64,000 nt of DNA from Mytilus trossulus (Eukaryota; Mollusca; Bivalvia; Mytilida; Mytilidae). A program made the position numbers and the translations under genes. Below the pieces are notes generated by a model. It had not been told where the DNA came from. It made no database searches and saw only the letters and a program-made list of their open reading frames with translations. Of the stretch, positions 1 to 11,600 are shown one piece after another; the first letter of the stretch is position 1; each line of letters begins with the position of its first letter. The DNA lies in NCBI RefSeq assembly GCF_036588685.1, contig NC_086373.1:53265164-53329163 (forward strand), in the 5' to 3' direction.

Positions 1-160
1 AAGTCAAAATTTGTGTATTGTGATCAAAGGTAAAGAAATCGATATATAAAGTTAGCATCTGTGTAAGTGAGGTGACCAGAGATTATCACAGCCATATCAA
101 TCTAAAAAGAACCAGATTATCATTGTAAGATGATCATTGGGAAACATAGCCAATATCTGT
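1..160. repeat. Diverged GGTGACC-type minisatellite, fragment
   Basis: Loose repeats of about 40 bp around a 'gtgaccagag' core, followed by a T/A-rich spacer of the 'caatatctgtg' type. The same family recurs at 5940-6655, 11450-12560 and 16160-16990. No gene is seen here. Confidence 0.6.
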
Positions 161-164
161 GCAA

Positions 165-660
165 GGTGACTTGAGGTACAGTTGATGTGTACGTCGAGTA
201 GACAATGCCTGTAGATACTTTCGATGGTAATACATATCAATATTCATCAGAGTTGGGTGTATGCAGATTGAATTGGTCTCTACTTGAGGGGCAGTTTATG
301 TGTATCTCAAGTAGGCAAAGCCTTTCGATAGTTTTAATGTAAACACATATTAGTATTCATCAAGGTTTGGTTGTACGAAGATACAATCTGTCTGTACTTG
401 AGGTACTGTTGATGTGTACGTCGAGTAGACAAAGCCTGTCGAACCTTTTCATTGTAATACACATTAATGTTCCTTAGGTTTTGATTTATGTAAACGTTGT
501 TGGTCTGTACTTGAGATTCAGTTGATTTGTACTTCAAGTAGAAAAAACCTGTCAAAATTGTTGTTGGTAATGGACCTTCCTCTTCATTAGGTTCGAGTGT
601 ATGAAAATTGAATTGGTCTGCACTTGAGGTACAAATGATGTGTACTGCATGTAGACAATG
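165..660. repeat. 113-bp tandem repeat, about 4.5 copies
   Basis: The phrase 'acttgagg' recurs at 169, 282, 396, 509 and 622, a period of 113-114 bp. Each unit also carries 'gatgtgtacgtcgagtagac' and 'gcctgtcgaa' or variants. Part of the unit (cgtcaagtagac...cctgtcgaaaag) reappears singly near 3850 and 6965. The short minus-strand open frame over it is a repeat shadow. Confidence 0.85.
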
Positions 661-1264
661 TATTCTCTTTCTCCTACTTCACTTGAATGCATTATGATAA
701 TATAAAAAAAAAAGTTTGCATGTTTGGTAAGGACAAGCTTATATACATTCTGGACTAGCCGACAAGATGAAGGATTGGCCTAGTCCCTCCAATGTTTTAA
801 AGGCGCTTCAGTACGTCGTTTTTGAGATTGACCAACTACTATGGCGATTTATTTCAAGTTAAGCCGATATTGCTGATACATCATATTGTCTAGTACCTAA
901 AGGATAAAGTATAAAAGGTTTAAGAACAGCTTAAGGATTCAGTCACAACGACTTTATTGAATGGAATGAAAATCGGACATTAAGAACGCAAAATCAAACA
1001 AAAGGAATGTGCCGCCACTTACAGCTGTTATCTTAATGCTAGCAAGTTGAAGATTTGGTTTGTTTGCTTGCTTGCTTTGTTTGTTTGTATTAGTGTTTGC
1101 TCAATAGATATAGGAAGATATGGTATGCGTGCCATTAAGACAACTCTCCATCCAAGTCACAATTTATAAAAGTTAACCATTATAGGTAAAGGTACGATCT
1201 TCAACACGGAGCCTTGGCTCACACCGAAACAGCAAGGTAAATAGGGCCTTAAAAAATACAGGTG
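661..1264. other. No gene recognised
   Basis: Unique-looking AT-rich sequence with a small (tttg)n tract near 1060-1090. I see no coding exon, RNA gene or transposon end. Confidence 0.5.
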
Positions 1265-3785
1265 TATAAAGTGTCCTACATCTATGATACATCTACCAGG
1301 ATATCTACAGTATATCATGTGTCCTACACCAATGATACATCTACCAGGATACCTACAGTACATAATGTGTCCTACGTCTGATATATCTACCAGGATACCT
1401 ACAGTATATAATGTGTCCTGTACCTATGATACATCTACCAGGGTATCTACAGTATATTATAATGTGTCATACAACTAAGATAAATCTACCAGGGTATATA
1501 CGGTATATAAAATGTGTCATACAACTAAGATAAATCTACCAGGGTATATACGGTATATAATGTGTCCTACAACTAAGATAAATCTACCAGGATAAATACG
1601 GTATATAATGTGTCCTACAACTATGATAAATCTACCAGGATACATACAGTATATAATGTGTCCTACATGTATGATACATCTACCAGGATACAAACAGTAT
1701 ATAATGTGTCCTACATCTATGATACATCTACCAGGATACCTACAGTATATAATGTGTCCTACATCTGATATATCTACAAGGATACCTACAGTATATAATG
1801 TGTCCTACATCTGATATATCTACCAGGATACCTACAGTATATAATGTGTCCTGCACCTATGATACATCTACCAGGGTATCTACAGTATATTATAATGTGT
1901 CATATAACTAAGATAAATCTACCAGGGTATATACGGTATATAATGTGTCCTACAACTAAGATAAATCTACCAGGATAAATACGGTATATAATGTGTCCTA
2001 CAACTATGATAAATCGACCCGGATACATACAGTATATAATGTGTCCTACATGTATGATACATCTACCAGGATACAAACAGTATATAATGTGTCCTTCACC
2101 TATGATACATCTACCAGGGTACATACAGTATATAATGTGTCCTACACCTATGATACATCTACCAGGGTAGCTACGGTAAATTATGTGTCCTAGATCTATG
2201 ATAAATCTACCAGGATACCTACAGTATATAATGTGTTCTACATCTATGATAAATCTACCAGGTTACCTATGGTATATAATGTGTCCTACATCTATGATAC
2301 ATTTACCAGGATACATACAGTTTATAATGTGTTCTACACCTATGATAAATCTACCAGGATATATAATGTGTCCTACAACTATGAAACGCATCTACTAGGG
2401 TACATACAGTATATAATGTATCCTACACATATGAAACATTTACCAAGGTGCCTACAATATATAATGTGTCCTACACCTATAAAACATTTACCAAGGTGCA
2501 TACAATATATAATGTGTCCTACAACTATGATACAACTACCAGGGTACCTACAGTATATAATATGTCCTACACCTACGATACATCTACCAGGGTATCTACA
2601 GTATATGATGTGTCTTACAACTATGATACATTTACCAGGGTATCTACAGTATTTAATGTGTCCTACAACATGATAAATCTACCAGGGCATCTACGGTATA
2701 TAATGTGTTCTGCACCTATGATACATCTACCAGGGTATCTTCAGTATATTTTAATGTGTTCTACAACTAAGATAAATCTACCAGGGTATATACGGTATAT
2801 AATGTGTCCTACAACTATGATAAATCTACAAGGGCATCTACGGTATTTAATATGTCTTACACCTATGATACATCTTCCAGGGTACAAACAGTATATAATG
2901 TGTCCTACATCTATGAAACATCTACCAGGATACATACAGTATATAATGAGTCCTACACCTATGATACATCTGCCAGGATACCTACAGTATATTTTAATGT
3001 TTCTTACAACTATGGTGCATCTACCAGGATACGTACAGTATATAATGTGTCCTTCACCTATGATACATCTACCAGGGTACATACAGTAAATAATGTGTCC
3101 TACACCTATGATACATCTACCAGGGTATCTACGGTATATTATGTGTCCTAGATCTATGATAAATCTACCAGGATACCTACAGTATATAATGTGTTCTACA
3201 CCTATGATAAATCTACCAGGATATATAATGTGTCCTACAACTATGAAACGCATCTACCAGGGTACATACAGTATATAATGTATCCTACACATATGAAACA
3301 TTTACCAAGGTGCCTACAATATATAATGTGTCCTACACCTATAAAACATTTACCAAGGTGCCTACAATATATAATGTGTCCTACAACTATGATACAACTA
3401 CCAGGGTACCTACAGTATATAATGTGTCCTACACCTACGATACATCTACCAGGGTATCTACAGTATATAATGTGTCTTACAACTATGATACATTTACCAG
3501 GGTATCTACAGTATTTAATGTGTACTACAACTATGATAAATCTACCAGGGCATCTACGGTATATAATGTGTCCTGCACCTATGATACATCTACCAGGGTA
3601 TCTTCAGTATATTTTAATGTGTTCTACAACTAAGATAAATCTACCAGGGTATATACGGTATATAATGTGTCCTACAACTATGATAAATCTACAAGGGCAT
3701 CTACGGTATTTAATATGCCTTACACCTATGATACATCTTCCAGGGTATCTACGGTATAGTATGTGTCCTACAACTATTAGAACAG
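1265..3785. repeat. 48-bp minisatellite, about 52 copies
   Basis: Unit of 48 bp with the landmarks 'gatacatctaccagg', 'tacagtatataatgtgtcc' and 'tacacctatga'. Because 48 is a multiple of 3, several frames stay open on both strands and give long LPGYLQYIMCPT- or YDTSTRVSTVYNVS-type peptides; I treat these as shadows. A higher-order duplication is visible: the block starting at 2191 recurs at 3149 (958 bp apart, shrinking to 862 bp after loss of two units). The array ends at about 3785, where the 'acagactctacaggcg' segment begins. Confidence 0.93.
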
Positions 3786-3940
3786 ACTCTACAGGCGAAA
3801 GGACTCAGGCGAACATGTATCAGGGCGAACGAACCCGATACCAATTAATGTTAACGTCAAGTAGACACAGCCTGTCGAAAAGTTTTATTGTAATTTCTAT
3901 GATAGAAAAAGGGGATGAAATTGCTGTTCGTTAATGATAA
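3782..3940. repeat. Segmental duplicate of 6897-7018
   Basis: Starting with 'acagactctacaggcgaa', this segment matches 6897-7018 closely through 'aaattgctgtt', with small indels. It sits directly beside the duplicated last exon of gene A, so it is the downstream flank of the same duplicated block. Confidence 0.8.
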
Positions 3941-3943
3941 AAA

Positions 3944-4068
3944 TTAATCTATGTGTTTTGCAAACTGTTTAACAACAAAATTTAAAACTGGTTTCATAAA
4001 ACCATGAGTAAGTCTGCTTCCCTCTTGTAGGTCTCCAATATTTTCTAATACGTCAACAGCTTTAAGTA
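3944..4068 (-). pseudogene. Duplicated last exon of AP-2-like gene A
   Basis: About 125 bp, roughly 94% identical by eye to the last coding exon of gene A (8501-8633), in the same orientation, with the frame and TAA stop (3944-3946) intact. It encodes LKAVDVLENIGDL...HGFMKP...AKHID with several substitutions, many of them replacements. Homology stops at about 4068, before the acceptor of the parent exon, and runs into the 166-bp repeat, so no good 3' splice site precedes it. It could be a dead fragment or a remnant of a second gene copy whose other exons are lost or outside the window. Confidence 0.8.
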
Positions 4069-4718
4069 AAATTCATTCCATTCAGTGGTTCTCTTAAAGA
4101 AGACATCTGTATGTATTTCCCGTGGGGTCCTATGATAAACTAAGTCCCCCACTGGCGACCATCTTGGATGATGGATCGGCTACAAAGTAAGAACACTTGG
4201 TCAGTACTTCATAAGGAACATTCATGCTATGTTTGGTTTCATTCCATTCAGTGTTTTTTTTAAAAGAAGACATTTGAATGTATTTGCCAAAGGGTCCTAT
4301 GTTAATCTAAGTCCCCCGCTAGCGGCCATCTTGGATGATGGATCGGCTACAAAGTAACAACACTTAGTCAGCACTACATAAGTAACATTCATGCTATGTT
4401 TAGATTCATTTCATTCAGTGGTTCTCTATAAGAAGACATTTGAATGTATTTGCCAAAGGGTCCAATGTTAATCTAAGTCCCCCGCTGGCGGCCATCTTGG
4501 ATGATGGATCAGCTCCAAAGTAACAACACTTGATCAGCACCTCATTTGTATGTATATCTCATAGGGTCCTATGTTAAACTAATTCCCCCGCTGGCGACCA
4601 TCTGGGATGATGGATCGGCTACAAAGTAACAAAACTTGGTCAGCATCTCATATGGATCATTCATGCCATGTTTGGTTCCATTCCATTCAGTGGTTCTCTA
4701 GAAGAAGTTTAAAATGTA
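4069..4718. repeat. About 166-bp tandem repeat, 3-4 copies
   Basis: 'cattccattcag' recurs at 4075, 4240, 4407 and 4679; each unit carries 'agtcccccgctggcg', 'gccatcttggatgatgg' and 'ctacaaagtaac'. The last interval is longer and contains a partial unit. No coding evidence. Confidence 0.85.
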
Positions 4719-4804
4719 AAAAGTTAACGGCAACGACGACGGACGACAGACGCCAAGTGATGAGAATAGCTCACTTTGCCCTTTGTGCCAGGTGGGCTAA
4801 AAAT
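4719..4804 (-). mobile_element. F1 element, 5' end fragment
   Basis: Reverse complement of the F1 5' end: 'ttttagcccacctgg' then 'cacaaagggcaaagtgagc', 'catcacttggcg' and a CGT-rich tract. Only the terminal hairpin and the simple repeat are left. Confidence 0.75.
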
Positions 4805-5040
4805 ACAACTTTTTTTTCAAGTAGTCACTGAACCACGAACATTAAGTCAAGGACAATGGGCAAGTGACAGACGGAAACTTCGTAACATAAGGCTTCTGTA
4901 TAGAAAGTATGAAGCATCCGGCTCTTCCACGTTCTAAAATATAAAGCTTTTAAGAAGTTAGCTAATGCCGCCTCCGTCGTAGCCGCCTCGACAAAAATGG
5001 AAAATTTAATTCTCAAAGTATGGTCTGATACCCCAAATCA
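4805..5040 (-). repeat. Interspersed repeat fragment
   Basis: Read on the minus strand it contains 'gttacgaagtttccgtctgt' and 'gtggttcagtgactacttga', a motif I know from dispersed mussel repeats. The 63-residue minus-strand frame over it is not a gene. Confidence 0.4.
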
Positions 5041-5084
5041 ACAAAAAGATTAGATTCAGTATACAAACAAAATGCATAAACATT

Positions 5085-5265
5085 TGATCTTCGATGTAAT
5101 CAAACAAAGTTTAATTTTAGACCCTTCAAACCTTAATATGTACTAATTTCAAAACAGGATCCAAAATCCAAAATCTAAATACACAATGAGATTCAGCATA
5201 TCATATAGCCGAAATTATTCAGTTTTTGATAAAATCAAACAAAGTTTTTTTTTAGAAACTTATAG
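5085..5265 (-). mobile_element. F2 element, internal fragment
   Basis: Carries the F2 internal phrases 'gatgtaatcaaacaaagttt', 'gacc..aaacagga' and 'gattcagcatatcat' in minus orientation. No ends preserved. Confidence 0.55.
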
Positions 5266-5939
5266 ATTAATTTCTTTTCAGGCAAAAGTACAATTTCAGA
5301 GTTTTATAAACTTTAACACAAATTATCGCCTGGAAACCAAAAACTCCTTTAGGACTGAACTCCTTGTTTCTGCAATGAGATTTATTTGTTTATCTTGTCT
5401 TATTTTTTTTTTATCTGTTTTGGAAATAATCGTCCTTTAAAATAAATAACTGCTCTTAGAAGTTTTCTGACAGTTTTTTTGTGAATGGACAGTTGGTACA
5501 TCTCAAGATTTTGAACTCATGTCTCATTTCAGAATGTGGTCACTTTATTTGTAAATTCATTTCTAATTCATTTAGTGTTGTAGCAAATTCATATTGTACA
5601 TAATTCAATAAAATAAATAAACAAAAGATTCCATGAACAATAATGCCTAACAGCAGACAAAATACAAAAAAATGTTTTAAAAGTTATTTATGATGTAACA
5701 AAATAAAAGATTAACACTGAATCAGTCTACAAGCATCCAACTCTCGTGAATACTAAGGTGTGCAACCATAAAAACTTTCAAAATGCTATGTCTACTCGAT
5801 GTACACTGTAGTACACCACACTGTAAAAATATTATTGAGAAAGCGCAGGTGGGATTTTTTTAATTTCCATTTAATGTCTTAAAGAAATGCACTTCGAAAT
5901 AACTGAGTTCTCCGGCCTATTAGTTGAAATGACCCGAGG
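5266..5939. other. No gene recognised
   Basis: AT-rich sequence. A copy of the 'tctactcgatgtacac' phrase near 5790 relates to the 113-bp repeat. No exon-like signals found. Confidence 0.4.
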
Positions 5940-6655
5940 TAACCAGAGTCAATTTATGTGTTTGGTGACAAAAAGTAACCAGAGTGAATGTTTGTGTTAT
6001 GTGAGCATTATTGTAAGGTGACCAGAGGTCAACATAGTGAATATATGTACAAGGTGATTAGAGGTAACCAAATTAAATGAGTGTGTAATGTGACCAGAGC
6101 ATCATTTTAACTGGACCAGAGGTTAACATAGTCAATATGTGTCCAAGGTGACAAGAGGTTACCTAAGTCAATATATGAACAGCGGTTTAGGGTGACCAGA
6201 AGTAACCAACGTCAATATATGTGTTTGGTGACCAGAAGTAACCAAAGTGAATAATTGTGTTATGTAAATTTATTGTAAGGTGACCAGAGGTCAACATAAT
6301 GACATTATGTACAAGGTGACCAGAGGTAACCTAAGTCAATATATGAACAACGATGTAGGGTGACCAGAGGTAACCAACGTCAATATATGTGTTTGGTGAC
6401 CAGAAGTAACCAAAGTGAATGATTGTGTAATGTGAGTATTATGTTAAGGTGACCAGTGGTCAACATAGTGAATATATGTACAAGGTGACCAGAGGTTACC
6501 AAATTAAATGAGTGTGTAATGTGACCAGAGCATCATTGTAACTGGACCAGAGGTAAACATGGTCAATATATGTCCAAGGTGAGCAGAGGTAACCTAGGTC
6601 AACATATGAAGAGCTGTGTAAGGTAACCAGAGGTAACCATAGTCAATATTGGTCT
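5940..6655. repeat. About 36-45-bp GGTGACC minisatellite
   Basis: Imperfect tandem copies of 'aggtgaccagaggtaacc' followed by 'aaagtcaatatatgtgt'. A higher-order repeat of about 434 bp is visible ('gaatg.ttgtgt.atgtgag' at 5983 and 6417). Confidence 0.8.
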
Positions 6656-6896
6656 GGGAACACAGTTATCGTCCCTTGATTTTCGTTGTCTACGAATATC
6701 GTCCCTAGTGTGAACAGTGTGTTACTTGCTATTTTTTTTATACCCTTTCCAAATTCATTTCTTCATGTTTATGCCTCAAAAGGCAAGTAGGGGATGAAAC
6801 TACACTGTAAAAAAATTTGGGTCATGGATTTTAAAGGAAAGATATCACTTCTTTCGTTATAGCAACGTTGACACTTTTGTGAATTTAGGACGAACA

Positions 6897-7018
6897 GACT
6901 CTACAGGCGAAAGGACTCAGGCGAACATGTATCAGGGTGAACGAACCTGATACCAATTAATGTTAACGTCAAGTCGAAAAGTTTATTGTAATTTTTATAA
7001 AATTGCTGTTTGTTTAAT
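6897..7018. repeat. Segmental duplicate of 3782-3940
   Basis: Downstream flank of gene A, continuing the paralogous block at 3782-4068. Here it is separated from the last exon of gene A by the F2 insertion at 7019-8497. Confidence 0.8.
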
Positions 7019-8497
7019 GGTAACCAGATGCAAGGCAAAGCTTTATACGACCGCAGAGGTCGAACCCCGAACAGTTTGGGCAAGTATGGACACAACATTC
7101 AAGCTTGATACAGTTCTGAATTTGGATTGTAATTAAATAGTTGACACAGCATAGGTTTCTGACACAGAATGAATGTGGTCTAATGAACTTAAACATTTGT
7201 TTTTGCGTTTGAGCAAATCACTATGCTGTTGAATGTTGATCCCCTCAAAGAAAAAAATTGAAGAAATTTTCTTTTTCAATTTCTGAAATCTGAAATGAGA
7301 AAAATTGTCCCCCCCAATTCTTATTTACCCACCCCCACCCCCAATTTTTTCACCTTCCCCTTTCCCTTGTTCCAAAAATAATCTCCATTCAAATTTCTAA
7401 TGGAGTTTGCAACAATAACTACTCATTTAAATATATCATAACATATTGAAATATAAAATGACATACAGTCATGGTTAAAATTAATATTAATTAATAGTAA
7501 CTTCTAAAAAAAGATTACGGCTAATCATCTCAAGACAATATCATTCCTTAATACATAATTTGCAAGCAGTGTAATCAAACATATATATAACAGTATATTT
7601 TAAATGGAATTGGATTACCTCCCTTACACTGCTTTTAAATTGTATAAATTGTCCTTTATCCAGAAAAACCCTTGTTTTTCCTTCTTTTTGCCCCTAATTG
7701 CTAAATGATTTGAAGCATAACCCCCCATTACCATTCCTTGGTAGTATGGAAACTTGTCGTACAATTTCAGAGAGATTTATACACTTAAACACAAGTTATT
7801 GACTGTTTGGCCCCAACTTTTAGAAACCCCCCTTGGAGCAAGAACCCCAAAATTCAATTCCAGCCTTTCCTTTGTAGAAAGAAACCTTGTAGTATAATTT
7901 TAGAAAGATCCATACACTTAAACACAAGTTATTGTCTGTAAACTTAGAAAAATGCTTCTTTTTTGGCCCTTTTTTGGCCCCTCATCCCTACATGTTCGGG
8001 GAAATCAACCCCAAACTCAATCCCAGGCTTTCCTTTGTTATATTGAACCTTGTAGTACAATGTCAGAGAGGTCCATGCAGTTACACACAAGTTATTGTGC
8101 GGAAACTAGAAAAATGCATGTTTATGGGCCCTTTTTGGCCCTTAATTCCTATGCTCCATAACCCTTAAATTAAATCCCAACCTTCTACTTATGGTATTAA
8201 ACCTTGTGGTACAATTTCAGAGCAATTGAATTACTTATACACAAGTTTTTGTCCTAAAATTAGATAAATGCTTGTTTTGGGCCCCTTTGGGCACCTTATT
8301 CCTAAACCTTTGGGACCATAACCCGAAAATCAATCCCAACCTTCTTTTTGTGGTTATAAACATTGTGTTAAAATTAAATTGATTTCTATTTACTTATATA
8401 AAAGTTATTATCCGGAAACCATCTGTCTTCGCACGGCGCTGACGACGACGACGTGATACCAATATACGGAAAAAAAAATACTTTTGCGGTCGTATGA
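7019..8497 (-). mobile_element. F2 Helentron-like (HINE) element, complete
   Basis: In its own orientation it starts with CATACGACCGCA (complement of 8486-8497) and ends with TGCGGTCGTATAAAGC, a short GC-rich hairpin region and GCATCTGGT at 7019. The 5' and 3' segments form a 10-12 bp inverted repeat placed asymmetrically. The middle has about 170-bp monomers (cattttggcccctaattcct type) at 7680-8370. It inserted 4 bp from the stop codon of gene A, so the gene A 3' UTR probably runs into it. The paralogous locus at 3941 lacks it (empty site). Confidence 0.75.
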
Positions 8498-8500
8498 AAA

Positions 8501-8633
8501 TTAATCTATGTGTTTTGCCAACTCTTTAACAACAAAAGTTAAAGCTGGTTTCATAAAACCATGAGTAAGTCTGTTTCCCTCTTCTAGGTCTCCAATATTT
8601 TCTAATACGTCAACAGCTTTAAGTAGAACATCT
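8501..8633 (-). CDS. Gene A exon 16 (last coding exon)
   Basis: Preceded on the minus strand by a strong acceptor (TTCTTTTTTTCAG). Takes the CG left by exon 15 to make R289, then D290 to D332 and TAA. Holds the end of the AP-2-like dimerisation region (DVLLKAVDVLENIGDL, LTHGFMKPALTFVVKELAK). Confidence 0.85.
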
Positions 8634-11600
8634 CTGAAAAAAAGAATAACTGATGTGTTAGTCTTTGTTAACAGAGATATAAAAAGACTTATGTCTAGGG
8701 GGATGGTGGCGTATTCATAAAATGAAACAATCTGTTCATTAAGGACAAGTTTTTGACTGAACTACCAATGTGCCACTCAACTTTAGAGCAAATTACTGTG
8801 TCTGAAGTCGATTGGCACACTAATAGTATACATGCATATTTGAGTACAATATTGCATATTGGAATGCAAATGCAACAAGTAATCAACAACAAATAGAAAA
8901 CTAACGATTAAGTATAATAAAGATGGAAGGGGAATTATATGTCAATCTTGAAGGATTTCTTGTTGCCTTAAATTTCTTTTTTCACATAATTATGTTGTTT
9001 TTATTTAATTTAAATTTCTGTTATCTTATAATCGTCGAGAATATATTTTGGTTGTGGTGAAGTTAAACATTATCATTTTGATGGCAAAAGTTTACCCTGG
9101 CCCATAGCCATCTGAGCTAAAGCCGGCTATTCTTAATATATTTTTACTTCATCATGTTTCTACACAACCATATCCTGAATTAATCTGAAATTTGTCGGAT
9201 TAAATATGAATGTTCATCCTATCTTTTGCACAGTTATTTTATTCAAGTAATTGCCAAACAAGTATATCATAAAACATTCCAAAATAACCTTGGCCTCTGA
9301 AAAGCAAATGGCTATTCCTTCATCATACTCGAAAATACATAATCTTTATTTTCTTGACAGCTTTTAACTATTTTCATAGCATACTTTATGCAGCTAACAT
9401 CTTTTTTATCTAGGATTATTACCAAAGAGGAGGGGCTTGTAAAATTTAATTGCTTACCGAACTTCATTAGCTTCTTTTCTTGATGAGCATATTTTACTAA
9501 GCCTTGAAAAGATTTCGCTCTTTTCAACAATGTTGCTGAAATCATCAGCCAAGTCTTTTGCCTCTCCTTCTGTAAGGCCTGAAAATAAGCTTATAGAAGT
9601 CTTGATGTTCCTTCTTATAACAATTCCTGGTGGAATATTTGCCACTGATCTGCTCCTCTGGAAATAAAAAAATAGTACGTTTTCAAACACATTTTATCCT
9701 TTTCAACATTTCTTACCAAAATAATTTCTTAGGGAAGATAATGAAATAAAGGATTGAACAATTGCTGATATACTCACAACAAAGCCAGGAATGACAAGTA
9801 CCGTAGAGCTAATTGGGTAATAGTGAATTGATTAATAAATATAATCAATGAAGAAGAAAAAAAAATATATCGAAACACTGTACATTTGGTGAAATAACAA
9901 TATTTAGTTTCCACCTTTAAATTACCATTTGTTTTAACATGTTTCAATGATCCTATAAAGCAAAAAGAATTAATTTAAATGCTAGGCATTATCAAACTGG
10001 AAAGGAATTAATAATTTTATCAAATCTCATTATTCAAATATTGACTTTAAATGAGGAAATGCAACAACTTGAAGTGTCAAGGACGTTTTTCCTAGTCGGA
10101 TTTAATCAAATGTCGTTACCTTTAACAACTGACAGACCATAGTCGATGAAAGGTTTTCAGGAGATCCAACTCGCCTTTTTACTTCCTCCCTACTAACGTC
10201 ATAGAACTTCTTTTTTCCTGTTAGGCTTAGTCTACCAGGAACCATAACTGGCCAATCATTGCAGGAAGCTACAATTTGAAAACAATTGTTGACATTATAT
10301 GCATTGCATCATTTTTATATCAAAATATATTATATACTTGGTTATATGAATTAAAATTTATACTTTAATGTATCTGTATACTTGACTGTGTAGCTCTACA
10401 ATTCTTTCTGTTGAGCTAAGCTGACGACCATTTCAAACATTCAAATCAATCCAAAGCTTTATTTAAGGTTGGCATGTCACAAAACAATAACAAAATGTCT
10501 TTGAGCTTTCTTTAAGCCGACATTATTTTTTCAGAAGGTGGTGGCAGGAATTCAAGTGGATAGACAATTCATCATTGCATCATTCTTTATCTGTTCCAAG
10601 TACGGTTTATTCATTTTCAATTGTTAAAAACTAATTCGAACATTTTGTTGGTCAGAATATTTATTTCCATCTTGTCTTGGCAAGTAATTTAGAGTTGTAA
10701 CCGTCCCATACTATTCATTTCAAAATTCATCCTACCCACTCCTATTATCAAATGGTTATGCTCTTATCACTGTCCTAGATATTGAAACTAGCAATGCTTG
10801 GAGTGAAACATTAACACGAAAGGATTAGCTTGTATTTTCAGGGTAGAGTTTTCCAAAGGAGGCATTTCAGTTGCAACCCATAGTTATTAAATTATTCTAT
10901 TTAAAATAGGGATGTATAACAAAATGTTAATTGTATATTTGGAAATACCACAGCTTGAATGAGATAATTCGGGGTTTTACCATCTCTTTCTGCTGGCGAA
11001 AGCTTTTGCTGGGCTTCTTTTGCAAGCTGCAACATTTCTTCCTCCCAGGAATCATAACATAACTTCGAATCTGCAATTATATAAGAAAGTGTTTGCTTCA
11101 TTCAGCTTGTCACTTTCTTTATTTATAATTCTCAATCCTACACACATTACATGCACAAGGTCTGTGCATTAGAAAAGGCTAAAGTGACGAATGAAAATAG
11201 CTTAAACTTACAAACATTGATTTAGAAATAGAACGTACATCGTTATCAAATCAACAATTATCTCTGGTGCTCCTGAAATGTTATGATGTGTCACCAAGAT
11301 GACTAGTGCAAAAAGAATAACAATGAATGCAATGACTATAACAAACTTTGGCACAGAAAATACAGTTACATTTTTCCTGAAAGCACATGACGTAATGCAA
11401 AAACAATTATAGGCTTTGTCCTGCCTCCCAAAATAATATATAAATATAAAATTCAATATCTGTGTTAGGTTTCCAGTGATTACAAAAGTAAATATTTGTC
11501 TTAGGTCAAGAGCAATTACAAAGATCAACATCTATTTATGATGATAATTGGTAACGGAAAAGAAGAACCAGAGTTTACAGAAGTCAATATTTGAATATTA

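Noticed and set aside
1265..3785. CRISPR-like direct repeats
   Set aside because: Repeats are contiguous without unique spacers and the genome is animal.
2233..3934. Long plus-strand frames (up to 247 codons) over the 48-bp array
   Set aside because: Period is a multiple of 3, several frames and both strands are open at once, and there is no splice or start context; treated as satellite shadows.
9312..9545. 77-codon minus-strand frame overlapping gene A exon 15
   Set aside because: Different frame from the AP-2 reading frame and runs through the exon 15 donor into the intron.
10949..11070. Longer exon 13 of gene A using the GTATTT donor
   Set aside because: Ends in phase 0, which brings a stop early in exon 14; the GTAAAA donor at 10980 keeps frame.
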